Positions 9,393 through 18,953 are shown, numbered from the stretch's first letter. The stretch: 64,000 nt of DNA from Desulfobacterales bacterium (GCA_030834695.1 JAUQXK010000116.1:42487-106486); one strand, 5' to 3'. The notes: generated by a model from the sequence alone, not told the origin. Translations and numbers: made by a program.

Positions 9393-9444
9393 GGAGTTCT
9401 GGGCCTCCGTTTCAATTTTTATCAGTTGATGCAAATCCGTTGAG

Positions 9445-9473
9445 TGTATATCAATATAATTATAGATTCTCAA
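9445..9473 (-). promoter_or_regulatory. Sigma-70-like promoter of the ABC importer-ilvD operon
   Basis: On the minus strand TTGAGA (9473-9468), a 17-nt AT-rich spacer, then TATACA (9450-9445), 53 nt upstream of the ATPase start. No riboswitch-like structure was recognised in the leader. Confidence 0.55.
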
Positions 9474-9646
9474 CCGGTGCCGGGAAACTTGCCGGCCAAT
9501 GAACAGTCTGCAAATTTTAGGATTATGGCTCCGGCACAAAATTGGTCTAACGCGTTATCTCGGCCATCGGCGGATCTCGGCTTAAGGTGAACTTGGTTGC
9601 CGACCGAAGTATAATTGGTTTATTTCGCAACCTCATGAGGTACTGG

Positions 9647-11491
9647 ATGGCCATTATCCAGCCTGCCAGCCTGCAGGGACGTTTTACTCTGTTTTTAATT
9701 CTGCCCGTCACGGCACTTCTGGTCGTCATGGGAGTGGCCGGTTTTTTCTACGCCCGCGACTTGCTGCTCGACCAATGGCGCGAGGCGGCGATTCTCAAGC
9801 TGCAGCGCGCCGCCCACCAAATGGACATGCACCTCGCCGGCATCAAGGAAGGCATCCGAATGTTCCATGAAACCTCCGGTGCCCAGTACGATGAATCCTT
9901 TCATGCCTGGGCCCTCGACCGGTTGAGCCGCCAGGAGGGGATCATCGATGTGAAGCTCGGTTGGAACCAGCGAAGAGACACTGCCGCTGCAGCGCCCGAA
10001 GCGGATCCTCACCTCCAAACCCCTGGACGAGGTTTCCGCAGCATGGGCAAAGCGTGGCGGCTCCGCCGGTTTCACAGCGCCAGCATCCGCGAAATCACGG
10101 CTCCGCGTTTCGACGCCCGCGGGGAACACGGCACGGTGAGCATGATCTCGGAGCTCCTCGACGAACATGGGCAAACCATCGGGCAGCTCGAGGTCGTGGT
10201 CAATTTTGATTTTCTCTTCAAGCACGTGGTGGAGTCCGGGTGGTGGCAGAGCAACAAGGCCTTTCTCGTGGATGAACGCGGCCAGATTCTGGTCTGCACC
10301 AAGCCGGAGCGGCAGGGACGGATGGATGCCAGCGAAGACCCCCTTGAACGGGCGACCTTTGAAGCCATGTCGGCCAGCTCGCTGGGGACTGTTCGCGGCG
10401 AGGGCCATCCCCCGTCGGAGATCAGCGGCTTTTTACGGCTTGAGGAAGCCCCATGGTTTCTGGTGATGATCGCCCCCGGCCGGGACATCTTGGCCCCCAT
10501 CATTCAGTTCCGATGGATCTACTCCATCTTCGCCATCGGGTTCTTCGCTTTGATTGTGGCCCTGATCCGGTGGGTCACTGCACGATTGGCATCCGAGATC
10601 CGCGAGGTTTCGACCGCAGCGTTGCGCCTCTCCCATGGAGAATTCGGCGCGCCCCTGCCGCAGAGACGCCGCGATGAGGTCGGCGAGCTGACCGGCAGTT
10701 TCAACTTGATGACGAGTCAGCTCCAGGAGCGGCTGCATCTGAAAGAGGCCTTGAGCCTGGCCATGGAGGTTCAGCAGAACCTGCTTCCCAGCGAGCCGCC
10801 GACGGTTCCAGGCCTTGACCTTGCCGGACGCAGTCTCTATTGCCAGGAAACCGGCGGCGATTATTTCGACTACATCCTCCGGCCCGGCCCGGCCGGCCGC
10901 CAGCAGCTGTGCGTCGCCGTGGGCGATGTGGTCGGCCATGGCATTTCGGCCGCCCTGCTGATGACCACCGTGCGCGCCCTGCTGCGCAGCCGCCTCGACC
11001 ATCCGTGTTCGCTTACCGAAGCGCTGAGCGACGTCAATCGGCTGCTGCACCGAGACACGGCCGACAGCGGCAGCTTCGTGACGCTATTCTTGCTGGAGGT
11101 GAATCCGACCGCCGGAAACCTCGAATGGGTCCGGGCCGGCCATGATCCGGCCCTGCTCTATTGCGCGGCAACCGATGCGCTTCAGGAACTGGGCGGGCCG
11201 GGTATGGCGCTTGGAGTGGACGAGGCCGGTTCGTACCGGAGCGGAAGGTTATCGGGCCTGGCCGCCGGGGATGTGGTATTGATCGGCACCGATGGCATCT
11301 GGGAAACCCAGAACATGGCGGCTGAGAAGTTCGGCAAGGAGCGCATTGGCGAGATTCTCCGGAACCATCACCGTCTGAGCGCCGCCGGCATCCTTCAGGC
11401 GATCCTCAGCGCCATAGAGGGATTCCGCGGGAAGGGGCAACAGGAAGACGATATCACGCTGATGGTTATAAAAAAAGCGGTTAAGACCTAA
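9647..11491 (+). CDS. Sensor-HAMP-SpoIIE (PP2C-type) serine phosphatase
   Basis: About 614 residues: TM1 (about 13-35), a periplasmic sensory region (about 36-286), TM2 (about 287-312), HAMP (about 313-370), then a SpoIIE/RsbU phosphatase domain. Phosphatase landmarks are EVQQNLLP, ETGGDYFDY, GDVVGHGISAALLM and GTDGIWE. Such enzymes dephosphorylate anti-sigma antagonists in partner-switching pathways; no RsbV/RsbW partner is visible nearby. ATG 9647 has GAGG six nt upstream; a GTG at 9587 in the same frame is also possible. The 3' end overlaps lgt by 4 nt, convergently. A paralogue lies at 38779-40902. Confidence 0.88.
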   Translation: MAIIQPASLQGRFTLFLILPVTALLVVMGVAGFFYARDLLLDQWREAAILKLQRAAHQMDMHLAGIKEGIRMFHETSGAQYDESFHAWALDRLSRQEGIIDVKLGWNQRRDTAAAAPEADPHLQTPGRGFRSMGKAWRLRRFHSASIREITAPRFDARGEHGTVSMISELLDEHGQTIGQLEVVVNFDFLFKHVVESGWWQSNKAFLVDERGQILVCTKPERQGRMDASEDPLERATFEAMSASSLGTVRGEGHPPSEISGFLRLEEAPWFLVMIAPGRDILAPIIQFRWIYSIFAIGFFALIVALIRWVTARLASEIREVSTAALRLSHGEFGAPLPQRRRDEVGELTGSFNLMTSQLQERLHLKEALSLAMEVQQNLLPSEPPTVPGLDLAGRSLYCQETGGDYFDYILRPGPAGRQQLCVAVGDVVGHGISAALLMTTVRALLRSRLDHPCSLTEALSDVNRLLHRDTADSGSFVTLFLLEVNPTAGNLEWVRAGHDPALLYCAATDALQELGGPGMALGVDEAGSYRSGRLSGLAAGDVVLIGTDGIWETQNMAAEKFGKERIGEILRNHHRLSAAGILQAILSAIEGFRGKGQQEDDITLMVIKKAVKT

Positions 11492-12360
11492 ACCCGGCGC
11501 CGGGCCGGCGATGGTTTTCCATCCGGGGCGCTGCGCCGCAAGCAGAAAAACAGAAAAGCCCCGGCGGCGATCATCGCCGCGCAGAGCAGCTGCCCCATCG
11601 AGAAGCCGCCCACCACAAAACCGATGTGCGCATCCGGCTCCCGGTAGAACTCGATGAAAAACCTCACCACACCATATCCGATCAGATAAAAGGCCAGCAT
11701 GGCACCCTGCGGCGCCCGTTGCTTGCGAATGGTCCACATCACGGCAAACAGGAAGAGCCCTTCGAGGAACGCCTCATAGAGCTGCGAGGGATGGCGCAGG
11801 GCCTTCTCCGGTGCGAGCGGGAAGTACATGCCGATCGGAGCGGCGGTGATTCGACCGTAAAGCTCGCCGTTGATAAAATTGCCCAGGCGGCCGAACGTAT
11901 AGCCCAGCGGGATGCCCGGAATGTAAAGGTCGGCAATGTCGCGCAGGCAGATGCCGTTCTTGCGCGCGAAGAGCCATGCCGCGATGAGGATGCCGATGAG
12001 GCCGCCATGGTAGGACATGCCGGAGATGCCGGTGAAGGTGATGCCGTTTGAAAACTCGAAGGGCAGAAAAATTTCAAGCGGGTGTTTTAAAAAATAGGCC
12101 AGGTTGTAGAACACCACATACCCCAGCCGAGCCCCGACCATGAGCCCCAGAATGATGACCGTGGTCAGATCGTTGACCTGCTGGCGGGTGATGCGAAAGC
12201 GGTCCTCATGCTTCAGGCGGTAAAGCACCAGGCCATATGTTATAGCAAAGGCCACGAGGTACATCAGCCCGTAGTATTGCAGCTTGAAAGACCCGATCTG
12301 AAAAATAACCGGGCTGATGTGCTGCGGCAGATGCTGCCACCAGCTCCAAAAGCCTTCCAT
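11488..12360 (-). CDS. lgt: Prolipoprotein diacylglyceryl transferase
   Basis: A 290-residue multi-pass inner-membrane enzyme that transfers diacylglycerol from phosphatidylglycerol to the lipobox cysteine of prolipoproteins. The PVIFQIGSFKLQYYGLMYLV start, GARLGYV, SYHGGLIG and the Lgt signature GRLGNFINGELYGR (about 150) are all visible. About seven hydrophobic segments are seen. GGAGT precedes the ATG. It is convergent with the SpoIIE phosphatase gene (4-nt overlap). Lipoprotein substrates in this window include the THI5-like binding protein. Confidence 0.96.
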   Translation of the reverse strand: MEGFWSWWQHLPQHISPVIFQIGSFKLQYYGLMYLVAFAITYGLVLYRLKHEDRFRITRQQVNDLTTVIILGLMVGARLGYVVFYNLAYFLKHPLEIFLPFEFSNGITFTGISGMSYHGGLIGILIAAWLFARKNGICLRDIADLYIPGIPLGYTFGRLGNFINGELYGRITAAPIGMYFPLAPEKALRHPSQLYEAFLEGLFLFAVMWTIRKQRAPQGAMLAFYLIGYGVVRFFIEFYREPDAHIGFVVGGFSMGQLLCAAMIAAGAFLFFCLRRSAPDGKPSPARRRV

Positions 12361-12581
12361 CCGTTGTTACTCCGACACGTGATAGGTGCATCTTGATGCG
12401 AATACCAGGCCAGACTCACCGGTCCGCGATCTTAGTGGCGCGGCCTGGAGATGTCAACCGGCGCTGAAACACCATCAAAGGAATCCACCTTGGAACGATT
12501 GGCGAAGTGTTTGAATCTCGACTGAACTGACCGGGGCCGGGCGAAATCTGCCGCCGTCGGCCAGCTCCGTTACCGCCTGTC

Positions 12582-12610
12582 TTGCATTCCGTTTTTAAAA
12601 ACGCTATGGG
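12582..12610 (+). promoter_or_regulatory. Possible promoter before the tyrosine phosphatase
   Basis: TTGCAT (12582-12587), a 17-nt spacer containing the perfect palindrome GTTTTTAAAAAC, then TATGGG (12605-12610), 32 nt before the GTG start. The -10 is poor; the palindrome could be an operator. The rest of the 12361-12641 gap shows no gene. Confidence 0.35.
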
Positions 12611-12641
12611 GTTTTAAATCCGAAAGGAACGCTGAGGCCCC

Positions 12642-13667
12642 GTGAGTTCTCCTGCAAGTAATGCTGCCCATCTGTTTCCGGTCACCGTCGAGCGTCTGAG
12701 CGAGCATTCCATTAAAATTTGTTGGAAGGAAACGACCGGAAGCACCGGTTTGTCGGTCTATCACGGCGACTCGCCCGAACGCATCCAGGCTGCTTCGCCG
12801 CTGGCGGAAGTGGCGGCGGGAAACTCGGTGACACTGTCCGGCCTGGCTGCGGACAGCCCACATTTTTTCAAGCTGGTTACCGCCGATGGCGCTGCGGCAC
12901 TGGTTGGCGAGCGCCGCCCGCTCGTGGAAGGGGCTCCCAATCTTCGAGATCTCGGCGGATACGAGGCCCGCGACGGCCGACGGGTGAAGTGGGGACGCAT
13001 CTTTCGATCGAGCAATCTCGGGCGCTTGACGGACAGGGGCCTCGCTCAGATCAAGCGCCTGGGAATCCGCCTGGTCTGCGACTTCCGCACCGAGGCCGAG
13101 GCGCACAAGCAACCCAACCGGTTCCCGGACTCGCCGGCCGTCAATTATGTACGGCTTCCCATCCAGCACGGCGAATTCGAGCCCACATCTGTTTTCGAAC
13201 GCATCAAGAAGGGCGATTACGACTGGATCTCTGAAGACTTCATGATTCGGGGCTATGTCGACAGTTTGGAGGGTTATCCGGAAGTGTGGGCCCGTTTTTT
13301 CCAGCTTCTGGTCGAGCCCCGCCAGCGGCCGCTACTTTTCCATTGTACTGGCGGAAAAGATCGGACCGGTGCCGCCGCCGCCCTGGTCCTGCTGGCGCTG
13401 GGCGTACCTCCGGAAACGGTGATCGCCGATTACGGCCTGTCCGACGGGTACAACTCCGATGTGCGCCGGACCATCTACGAGCATCTGCGGCCCTTCAGCG
13501 TGGACCTCGAGAAGGTGGAGCCGTATTTCACAGCCCCGGAAAGCCGCCTCCGCGCACTTCTGAAACACGTCAACGGCCGTTACGGCTCGGCCGTCAACTA
13601 TTTGGTGACGCGGGCAGGGGTCAGCGCCGAAACGATTGCGCGATTGGAAGCTGATCTGCTGGAATGA
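12642..13667 (+). CDS. IphP-type tyrosine/serine protein phosphatase
   Basis: 341 residues starting at GTG. The C-terminal two thirds form a dual-specificity phosphatase. NLRDLGGYEARDGRRVKWGR (about 105) is the family's N-terminal signature. The P-loop HCTGGKDRTG (about 236-245) holds the catalytic Cys and Arg. Residues 1-95 look like a small fibronectin-like beta domain. There is no signal peptide. The physiological substrate (phosphoprotein or phosphoinositide) is unknown. It is convergent with the GGDEF gene (10-nt gap). Confidence 0.88.
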   Translation: MSSPASNAAHLFPVTVERLSEHSIKICWKETTGSTGLSVYHGDSPERIQAASPLAEVAAGNSVTLSGLAADSPHFFKLVTADGAAALVGERRPLVEGAPNLRDLGGYEARDGRRVKWGRIFRSSNLGRLTDRGLAQIKRLGIRLVCDFRTEAEAHKQPNRFPDSPAVNYVRLPIQHGEFEPTSVFERIKKGDYDWISEDFMIRGYVDSLEGYPEVWARFFQLLVEPRQRPLLFHCTGGKDRTGAAAALVLLALGVPPETVIADYGLSDGYNSDVRRTIYEHLRPFSVDLEKVEPYFTAPESRLRALLKHVNGRYGSAVNYLVTRAGVSAETIARLEADLLE

Positions 13668-13677
13668 AATGGCTTGC

Positions 13678-14781
13678 TCAGGAAGCGAAGGGGCCGCTGA
13701 CGACCCGGTTGCGCCCCTTATTCTTAGCCCGATAGAGATGCTCATCCGCCCGCTTGAGCAGAGCCTCCGTCTGAAGGTTTTTAGGGAGTTGCCCGGCGCT
13801 GAACCCCACCACGCCGAAACTCGCCGTAATGCGGATGGTCTCCCCTTGCCACTCGAACGATTTGCCGGCGATATGCATCCGCAGGCGCTCCGCCAGCCGC
13901 TCGGCGTTTTCCAACGTGGTTTCCGGCAGCACCAGCAGGAATTCCTCCCCGCCATAGCGCGCCAGCCAGTCCGAGTCGATGCGGATCAGCTCGTTCAAGG
14001 ATTTGACAAACTCCTTAAGCACCCGGTCGCCGCATTGATGCCCGCAAGAGTCGTTGATGGTTTTAAAGTGGTCGAGATCGCACAAGGCGAGGGACAGCGC
14101 GCGCCGGTAGCGCAGGGCCCGACGAATTTCCCGCGGCAGCTGATCATTCATGTAGCCGCGGTTGAAACAACCGGTAAGGGCGTCGCGCTGGGACAAGTAA
14201 ATGATCTTCGCGTTGGCCTGTTCGAGGGATTCCTTGTCCTTGCGCAACTTGTCGTAGAGAATCGAGTTCTCCATGACCAGGGAGCATTGCCGGCCCAGGA
14301 CCGATAAGAGGCGCATGTTCTCCTGGGTTACCAGGCTCTCCTGGAAAGGGGTGAGCACCATGACCATGCCAAGCGTCCGCTTGACGGTGGCCAGCGGCAA
14401 CATCACCATCGACCGTTCGTGCCGGAATACCAGGGAAGGGGTGAACGATGGCTGGCGGCGCTTCAGGATGACGGGAAAGGTCCCGACTTCAATTTGGGCG
14501 TCGATCTCTTTTTGAAACTCCGCCTTGAGAGACTCGGGAGCGGCATGGGTCAGCACAAATTCCTGCGTGTTCTCGTCCACCGTGAACAGCGCAGAGCTTT
14601 CAATCTCGATCAGGTTCTGGGCGTCTCTCAGAAACGCCTCCCAGATCCGCGAAATGCTGGCGGGAAATTCGATGGTATCCTGGAATTGGGCCAGCTGCTC
14701 GATTTTTTCGGCCAGTTCGATGAGCGCAGTGGGATTTAGGTTCATGGCGTAGAGGTCGGTCCGATTTGAAAATTGAAGCAT
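13678..14781 (-). CDS. GAF-GGDEF diguanylate cyclase
   Basis: About 367 residues. A GAF-like sensor (about 30-180) is followed by a linker helix and a GGDEF domain. The active-site loop is RYGGEEF (about 270), intact for c-di-GMP synthesis. DALTGCFNRGYM and LCDLDHFKTINDSCGHQCGD are standard GGDEF landmarks. The RxxD inhibitory-site motif is not obvious. Two starts are possible: ATG 14781, 15 nt from an AGGAGG, or ATG 14745, whose ATGA overlaps the stop of a small upstream ORF. A PilZ protein at 21725-22873 is a possible c-di-GMP effector. Confidence 0.9.
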   Translation of the reverse strand: MLQFSNRTDLYAMNLNPTALIELAEKIEQLAQFQDTIEFPASISRIWEAFLRDAQNLIEIESSALFTVDENTQEFVLTHAAPESLKAEFQKEIDAQIEVGTFPVILKRRQPSFTPSLVFRHERSMVMLPLATVKRTLGMVMVLTPFQESLVTQENMRLLSVLGRQCSLVMENSILYDKLRKDKESLEQANAKIIYLSQRDALTGCFNRGYMNDQLPREIRRALRYRRALSLALCDLDHFKTINDSCGHQCGDRVLKEFVKSLNELIRIDSDWLARYGGEEFLLVLPETTLENAERLAERLRMHIAGKSFEWQGETIRITASFGVVGFSAGQLPKNLQTEALLKRADEHLYRAKNKGRNRVVSGPFAS

Positions 14782-14789
14782 CTTAACAT
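14742..14789 (-). CDS. Putative 15-codon leader ORF upstream of the diguanylate cyclase
   Basis: AGGAGG, seven nt, then ATG at 14789 opens a 15-codon frame (MLRCFNFQIGPTSTP). It ends in TGA at 14742-14744, overlapping the internal ATG of the GGDEF gene at 14745 (ATGA). The strong Shine-Dalgarno is spaced correctly for this mini-ORF, not for the GGDEF start at 14781. It may couple or throttle translation of the cyclase. It could also be chance. Confidence 0.3.
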   Translation of the reverse strand: MLRCFNFQIGPTSTP

Positions 14790-14924
14790 AGTGCCGCCTC
14801 CTAAGAAAGACTGAGGTTCAGCTTATATCAGCAAGCCCGGTCTGCGTATAGACCTGGATTTTTCGGGTAAAACAGGATAATTGTCACTTCCTTTGTTCGC
14901 ACGCGATAGAATAGCGGGACCAAG

Positions 14925-15656
14925 ATGGGAACCCAAAAAATCACGTTGTTCATTCAATGCCTGGTTGATACGGTGTGGCCCCATGTGGCCGAAGCCATGG
15001 TCCGTGTATTGGAGGATCTCGGCCTGACGCTCGACTGCCCCACGGATCAAACCTGCTGCGGCCAGCCGGCTTTCAATTCCGGTTTTCAGCGAGAGGCGCG
15101 GGTGGCCGCCCGGCGGTTCATCGAGATATTCGAAAACGCCGGAACCATCGTTTCGCCTTCAGGATCCTGCGTGCACATGGTGCGACATCATTACGCCGAG
15201 CTGTTCAAGGATGAGCCGCAATGGCGCGAGCGAGCGGAACGAATCGCCGCCCGCACTTACGAGCTCACCGAGTTTCTGGTCGATGTACTGAAGGTGGAGG
15301 AAGTGGGCGCAAGCTACCCCGGCCGGGTGACCTATCACGATTCCTGCCACCTGCTGCGCGGCATCCGGGTCAAGGAGCAGCCCCGCCGCTTGCTGCGCAG
15401 AGTAAAAGGTCTCGACCTGGTGGAGATGAAAAATTCGGACTATTGCTGCGGGTTCGGCGGCGCCTTCGCGGTCAAATACCCGGATATCTCCGCCGCCATG
15501 GTCAACGACAAGGTCGATCATATCGTCAACTCCGGCGCGGATACCGTAGTTGGCTGCGACACGGGCTGCCTGCTCAACATTGCCGGTGCCGTCAGCCGCC
15601 GGGGGCTGTCCATAAAAACGATGCACATTGCGGAGGTTCTCGCACAGCGGCTATAG
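14925..15656 (+). CDS. lutA: Lactate utilization protein A, CCG-domain Fe-S protein
   Basis: 243 residues with two cysteine-rich CCG domains. The first is TCCGQPAFNSG near residue 46 with SGSC near 86; the second is HDSCHLLRG near 140 with YCCGFGGAFAVK near 172 and GCDTGCLLN near 208. This is the LutA/LldE component of the LutABC complex that oxidises L-lactate to pyruvate. It is the first gene of lutABC, 69 nt before lutB. No lactate permease or LutR is adjacent. Confidence 0.93.
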   Translation: MGTQKITLFIQCLVDTVWPHVAEAMVRVLEDLGLTLDCPTDQTCCGQPAFNSGFQREARVAARRFIEIFENAGTIVSPSGSCVHMVRHHYAELFKDEPQWRERAERIAARTYELTEFLVDVLKVEEVGASYPGRVTYHDSCHLLRGIRVKEQPRRLLRRVKGLDLVEMKNSDYCCGFGGAFAVKYPDISAAMVNDKVDHIVNSGADTVVGCDTGCLLNIAGAVSRRGLSIKTMHIAEVLAQRL

Positions 15657-15725
15657 CCGGTAATCAAACTGGAAGCGATCCAGCCGAACCCTTGTACCCT
15701 CGACCCCTGGGGCCTATATTCAGCC

Positions 15726-17159
15726 ATGTCCGACATCAGCACTGAAAAATATGTAGAAGAGGCCAAGCGCGGCATCGCCAACACGGTGCTGCAGAAGGCG
15801 CTCGTCGGATTGCAGGACCGCTTCGGCCGGGGGACGGCGGAGGCCTACCGGCGGCTGCCCGAAGGGCCGGATCTGCGCCTCAAGGCGCACGAGATTCGGG
15901 AGAAAGCCATCGCCCACCTCGATGTGCTCCTGGAAATACTGGCGGCCAAGATCCGCGCCAGCGGCGGTTACGTCTATTTTGCCGAAACCGCCCAAGCGGC
16001 CGTCGACTACTGCCTCGCGGTGGCCCGGCGCAACAACGTGCGCCTGGTTGTAAAAGGCAAGTCCATGGTGTCGGAGGAGATCGGTTTAAATCCGGCGCTG
16101 GAAGCGGCCGGAATCGAGGTGGTCGAAACCGATCTGGGCGAATACATCATCCAACTCGCCGGAGAGACCCCTTCGCACATCATCGCTCCGGCCATCCATA
16201 AGAATCGCCAGGACATCGCCGACCTGTTCGTTCAAAAACTCGGCATCCGCCGCACCACCGATCCGCCCGCTCTGACCCAGGCCGCCCGCAAGGCCCTGCG
16301 CGAGAAATTCCTGGCGGCCGACATGGGAACCTCCGGCGTCAACATGGCCTGCGCCGAGACCGGCCATATCACCACCGTTTCCAATGAGGGCAACATTCGC
16401 ATGGCCACCACCATGCCGCGGGTCCACGTGGCCCTCATGGGGATGGAGCGCATCGTGGCGCGGCTGGACGAGTACGAGATCATCCTGAGGCTGCTGTGCC
16501 GGGGCGCGGCCGCCCAGACCATGGGCACCTACGCGAGCTATATCGGCGGGCCCCGTCGACCCGGTGAATCGGACGGCCCCGACGAATTCCATCTGGTCGT
16601 GATCGACAACGGCCGCCGCCGGATCCTGGCCGACCCGCAGTTCCGCGAGATGCTGTGCTGCATCCGCTGCGCCGCCTGCCTCAACGTCTGCCCGGTTTAC
16701 GGCAAGATCGGCGGGCATTCCTACGGGTTCGCCTATTCGGGGCCGGTCGGAGCGGTGGTGACGCCGCTGCTCACGGGGATCAACCGCGCCAAGGACCTGT
16801 GCTGCGGCGAGACCCTCTGCGGCGCCTGCAAGGACGCCTGCTCGATGAACATCGATCTGCCGCGCATGCTGCTCGCCCTGCGGGAGAAGTTGGCCTACGG
16901 CGATGCAGACTGGCAGGTCGAACCGGCCAGCCGCGCCGAGGGCCTGGCCTACCGCGGCTGGTCATGGCTTATCCGCAACCGTCGGATCTACGAGCTCGGA
17001 CTCAAGCTGGCGGCTGCGGGGCAGCAGCTGCTGCCGCAGAAAAAGGGCATGCTCCGCCGGCTCCCTCCGCCGGTTCAGGGTTGGACTCAGAGCCGCGACC
17101 TGCACCCGCTGGCGGAAGAGACGTTCATGGAACGGTGGCGGAGAACGAGAAAAGGATGA
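15726..17159 (+). CDS. lutB: Lactate utilization protein B, Fe-S and LUD domains
   Basis: 477 residues. The N-terminal LUD domain (about 60-300) includes VVKGKSMVSEEIGLN and the GVNMACAETGHI stretch. The middle carries a ferredoxin-like double cluster motif, CIRCAACLNVCPVYG (about 313-327), followed by CCGETLCGACKDACSM (about 359-374). The C-terminal domain is the typical LutB tail. It is the electron-carrying subunit of lactate oxidation, lying between lutA and lutC. Confidence 0.94.
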   Translation: MSDISTEKYVEEAKRGIANTVLQKALVGLQDRFGRGTAEAYRRLPEGPDLRLKAHEIREKAIAHLDVLLEILAAKIRASGGYVYFAETAQAAVDYCLAVARRNNVRLVVKGKSMVSEEIGLNPALEAAGIEVVETDLGEYIIQLAGETPSHIIAPAIHKNRQDIADLFVQKLGIRRTTDPPALTQAARKALREKFLAADMGTSGVNMACAETGHITTVSNEGNIRMATTMPRVHVALMGMERIVARLDEYEIILRLLCRGAAAQTMGTYASYIGGPRRPGESDGPDEFHLVVIDNGRRRILADPQFREMLCCIRCAACLNVCPVYGKIGGHSYGFAYSGPVGAVVTPLLTGINRAKDLCCGETLCGACKDACSMNIDLPRMLLALREKLAYGDADWQVEPASRAEGLAYRGWSWLIRNRRIYELGLKLAAAGQQLLPQKKGMLRRLPPPVQGWTQSRDLHPLAEETFMERWRRTRKG

Positions 17160-17175
17160 AGATGCCGGATACGGG

Positions 17176-17967
17176 ATGCGTGAGAAGATGAAAACCCCGG
17201 ACCAGACCCAATTTATTCGGCGCATCCGCACCGCGCTGGGCCACGCGCCGGATGTCACCCGTGAGGCCAGGCACCTGTTCGCCGAGAGCCCGTCGGATGA
17301 AGACCTGCAGCTGCAGGAGCGCATCCATCGGCGCGCGGCGGAAGACCGCCAGGCTTTGCTGGAGCGGCTGATCGAGGCCGGAAAGCCCATCAACCTTAAC
17401 GTGACGGCACTTCCGGACGTGGCCTATGCCACTGCCGCCATCCTCCGGCTGGCTGCCGAAAAAAAACCGGAATGGGGGGAGGCCAAGAGCATTGCGGCCT
17501 GGCGGCATCCGCTGATCGATCGCCTCAATCTCGTCGAGGCGCTTGACCGGTTGCAGATCCCGGTGCATCTAACGGGCCCGATCCCGGTCGATGCCGGCCG
17601 TGCATTCGACCAGGCAGAACGCGAGCGCCAGCGCGCCGAGATCATCGCGTCTTTCATCGGGGTAACGTCGGCCGATTTCTGTCTGGCCGACACCGCGACG
17701 CTGGTCATGCGCACCCGCCCCGGCCAGCCGCGCTCCGCGGCCCTGGTGCCCTCCATCCACATCGCCGTCATCCATTGGGACCAGATCCTCGCCGACATGA
17801 AGGAGCTCTTCGCGCTGCTGCGCTGGGACGAGCGCTATCGGCCGGAGGGGCTTTCCAGCTACATGTCCTTCATCTCCGGCCCCAGCAAGACCGCCGACAT
17901 CGAAGCCACCATGGTCCACGGCGCCCACGGCCCGCGGGAAGTCCACCTCTTCGTTGTCACGGAATAA
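17176..17967 (+). CDS. lutC: Lactate utilization protein C, LUD domain
   Basis: About 263 residues from ATG 17176 (259 from ATG 17188; neither has a strong ribosome-binding site). It is the LutC/YkgG family with the diagnostic SFIGVTSADFCLADTATL (about 155-172) and the C-terminal SFISGPSKTADIEATMVHGA with HGPREVHLFVV. It completes lutABC, 16 nt after lutB. LutC has no Fe-S motif, as expected. The 125 nt after it show no gene. Confidence 0.92.
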   Translation: MREKMKTPDQTQFIRRIRTALGHAPDVTREARHLFAESPSDEDLQLQERIHRRAAEDRQALLERLIEAGKPINLNVTALPDVAYATAAILRLAAEKKPEWGEAKSIAAWRHPLIDRLNLVEALDRLQIPVHLTGPIPVDAGRAFDQAERERQRAEIIASFIGVTSADFCLADTATLVMRTRPGQPRSAALVPSIHIAVIHWDQILADMKELFALLRWDERYRPEGLSSYMSFISGPSKTADIEATMVHGAHGPREVHLFVVTE

Positions 17968-18092
17968 CCGCAGCCGCTCCCATTAGCCGCCGCCCGCAAC
18001 CGACATGGAGCATTTTTCAAGCGCCTCGCTTTGCGGGCTGGAAATGGATGACAAGAGTGGCGACGAGATCAGCTGGATGCGGAGATTGTTTC

Positions 18093-18953
18093 CTACACGG
18101 CGACCAGGCTCGCCTCCCATCCCAACATCGCCTTTTTGCGCGCCGGGCCGCCGCCGTAGTTGCCGAACTCAGCGGTCTTACGGACGACCCGGTGACAGGG
18201 GATGACGAAAGAGACCGGGTTCTTGCCGACGGCGTTCCCGACGGCCCGCACGGCCTTTGGCAAGCCGATGTAAAGTGCGATGTCCTCATAGGTCACCACA
18301 GTGCCGACCGGAATCTTCAGCAGGGCCTCCCAGACCTTGATCTGGAAGTTGGTGCCCTTGACCAGAACGGGCAAGGGGCTTGAACGGTTCCACATGGCCG
18401 GGTCATAGATCCGCGCGATCAGCGGGCGGGTCCGGTTACCGTCCTCGACGATGCGGGCGTTCTTCCAGGCGGCCGTGAACTCGGCGATCAGCGCCTGCCG
18501 GTTGCCGTTGCGTATGAATGAAAGCCAGCAGATCCCGCGCTCGGTCCGGGCGATCAGGCATTCGCCGAAGGGGCTGCGGTGCCACCCATAGGTGATGGTC
18601 AGTCCCTTGCCTCCGGCCTTGAACTCGCCGGGGGTCACCGCCTCGCAGCTCACAAAGAGATCGTGCAGGCGTCCGGGGCTGGACAGCCCCGCGTCATAGG
18701 CGGCATCCAGCAGGCTGGTGGGCCGTGCGAGAAGGGCCTTGACGTATTCCTTGGTGAGGAACTGCAGGAACCGTTTGGGGCTGATGCCGACCCAGCGGCT
18801 GAACAGACGCTGGAAGTGAAACTCGCTCAGACCGACGTGGTCGGCGATTTCCTTCAGTTCCGGCTGTCGGTCGAAGTGGGTTTCGATGTACTTGATGGCT
18901 TTCTCGATGCGCTCATAATCGCGGCATGCGCTCAAATAGTCGGCCGGTTTCAT
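18093..18953 (-). CDS. AraC-type HTH fused to methylated-DNA-protein cysteine methyltransferase (Ada-like)
   Basis: 286 residues: an AraC-like DNA-binding domain (about 10-110; ERIEKAIKYIETHFDRQPEL and FHFQRLFSRWVGISPKRF) followed by an alkylguanine methyltransferase domain (about 115-286) with the acceptor cysteine in VIPCHRVV. It lacks the N-terminal phosphotriester-repair zinc domain of full Ada. The start at 18953 is set by AGGAGG seven nt upstream. It probably repairs O6-methylguanine and may activate its own gene. It is divergent from the HAD-like gene. Confidence 0.93.
   Translation of the reverse strand: MKPADYLSACRDYERIEKAIKYIETHFDRQPELKEIADHVGLSEFHFQRLFSRWVGISPKRFLQFLTKEYVKALLARPTSLLDAAYDAGLSSPGRLHDLFVSCEAVTPGEFKAGGKGLTITYGWHRSPFGECLIARTERGICWLSFIRNGNRQALIAEFTAAWKNARIVEDGNRTRPLIARIYDPAMWNRSSPLPVLVKGTNFQIKVWEALLKIPVGTVVTYEDIALYIGLPKAVRAVGNAVGKNPVSFVIPCHRVVRKTAEFGNYGGGPARKKAMLGWEASLVAV

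Noticed and set aside
9393..9586. TPP riboswitch upstream of the THI5-like importer
   Set aside because: The conserved CUGAGA and pyrophosphate-binding sequences are not present.
18005..18205. 66-codon ORF after lutC
   Set aside because: No motif, no ribosome-binding site, and it overlaps the 3' end of the Ada-like gene antisense.
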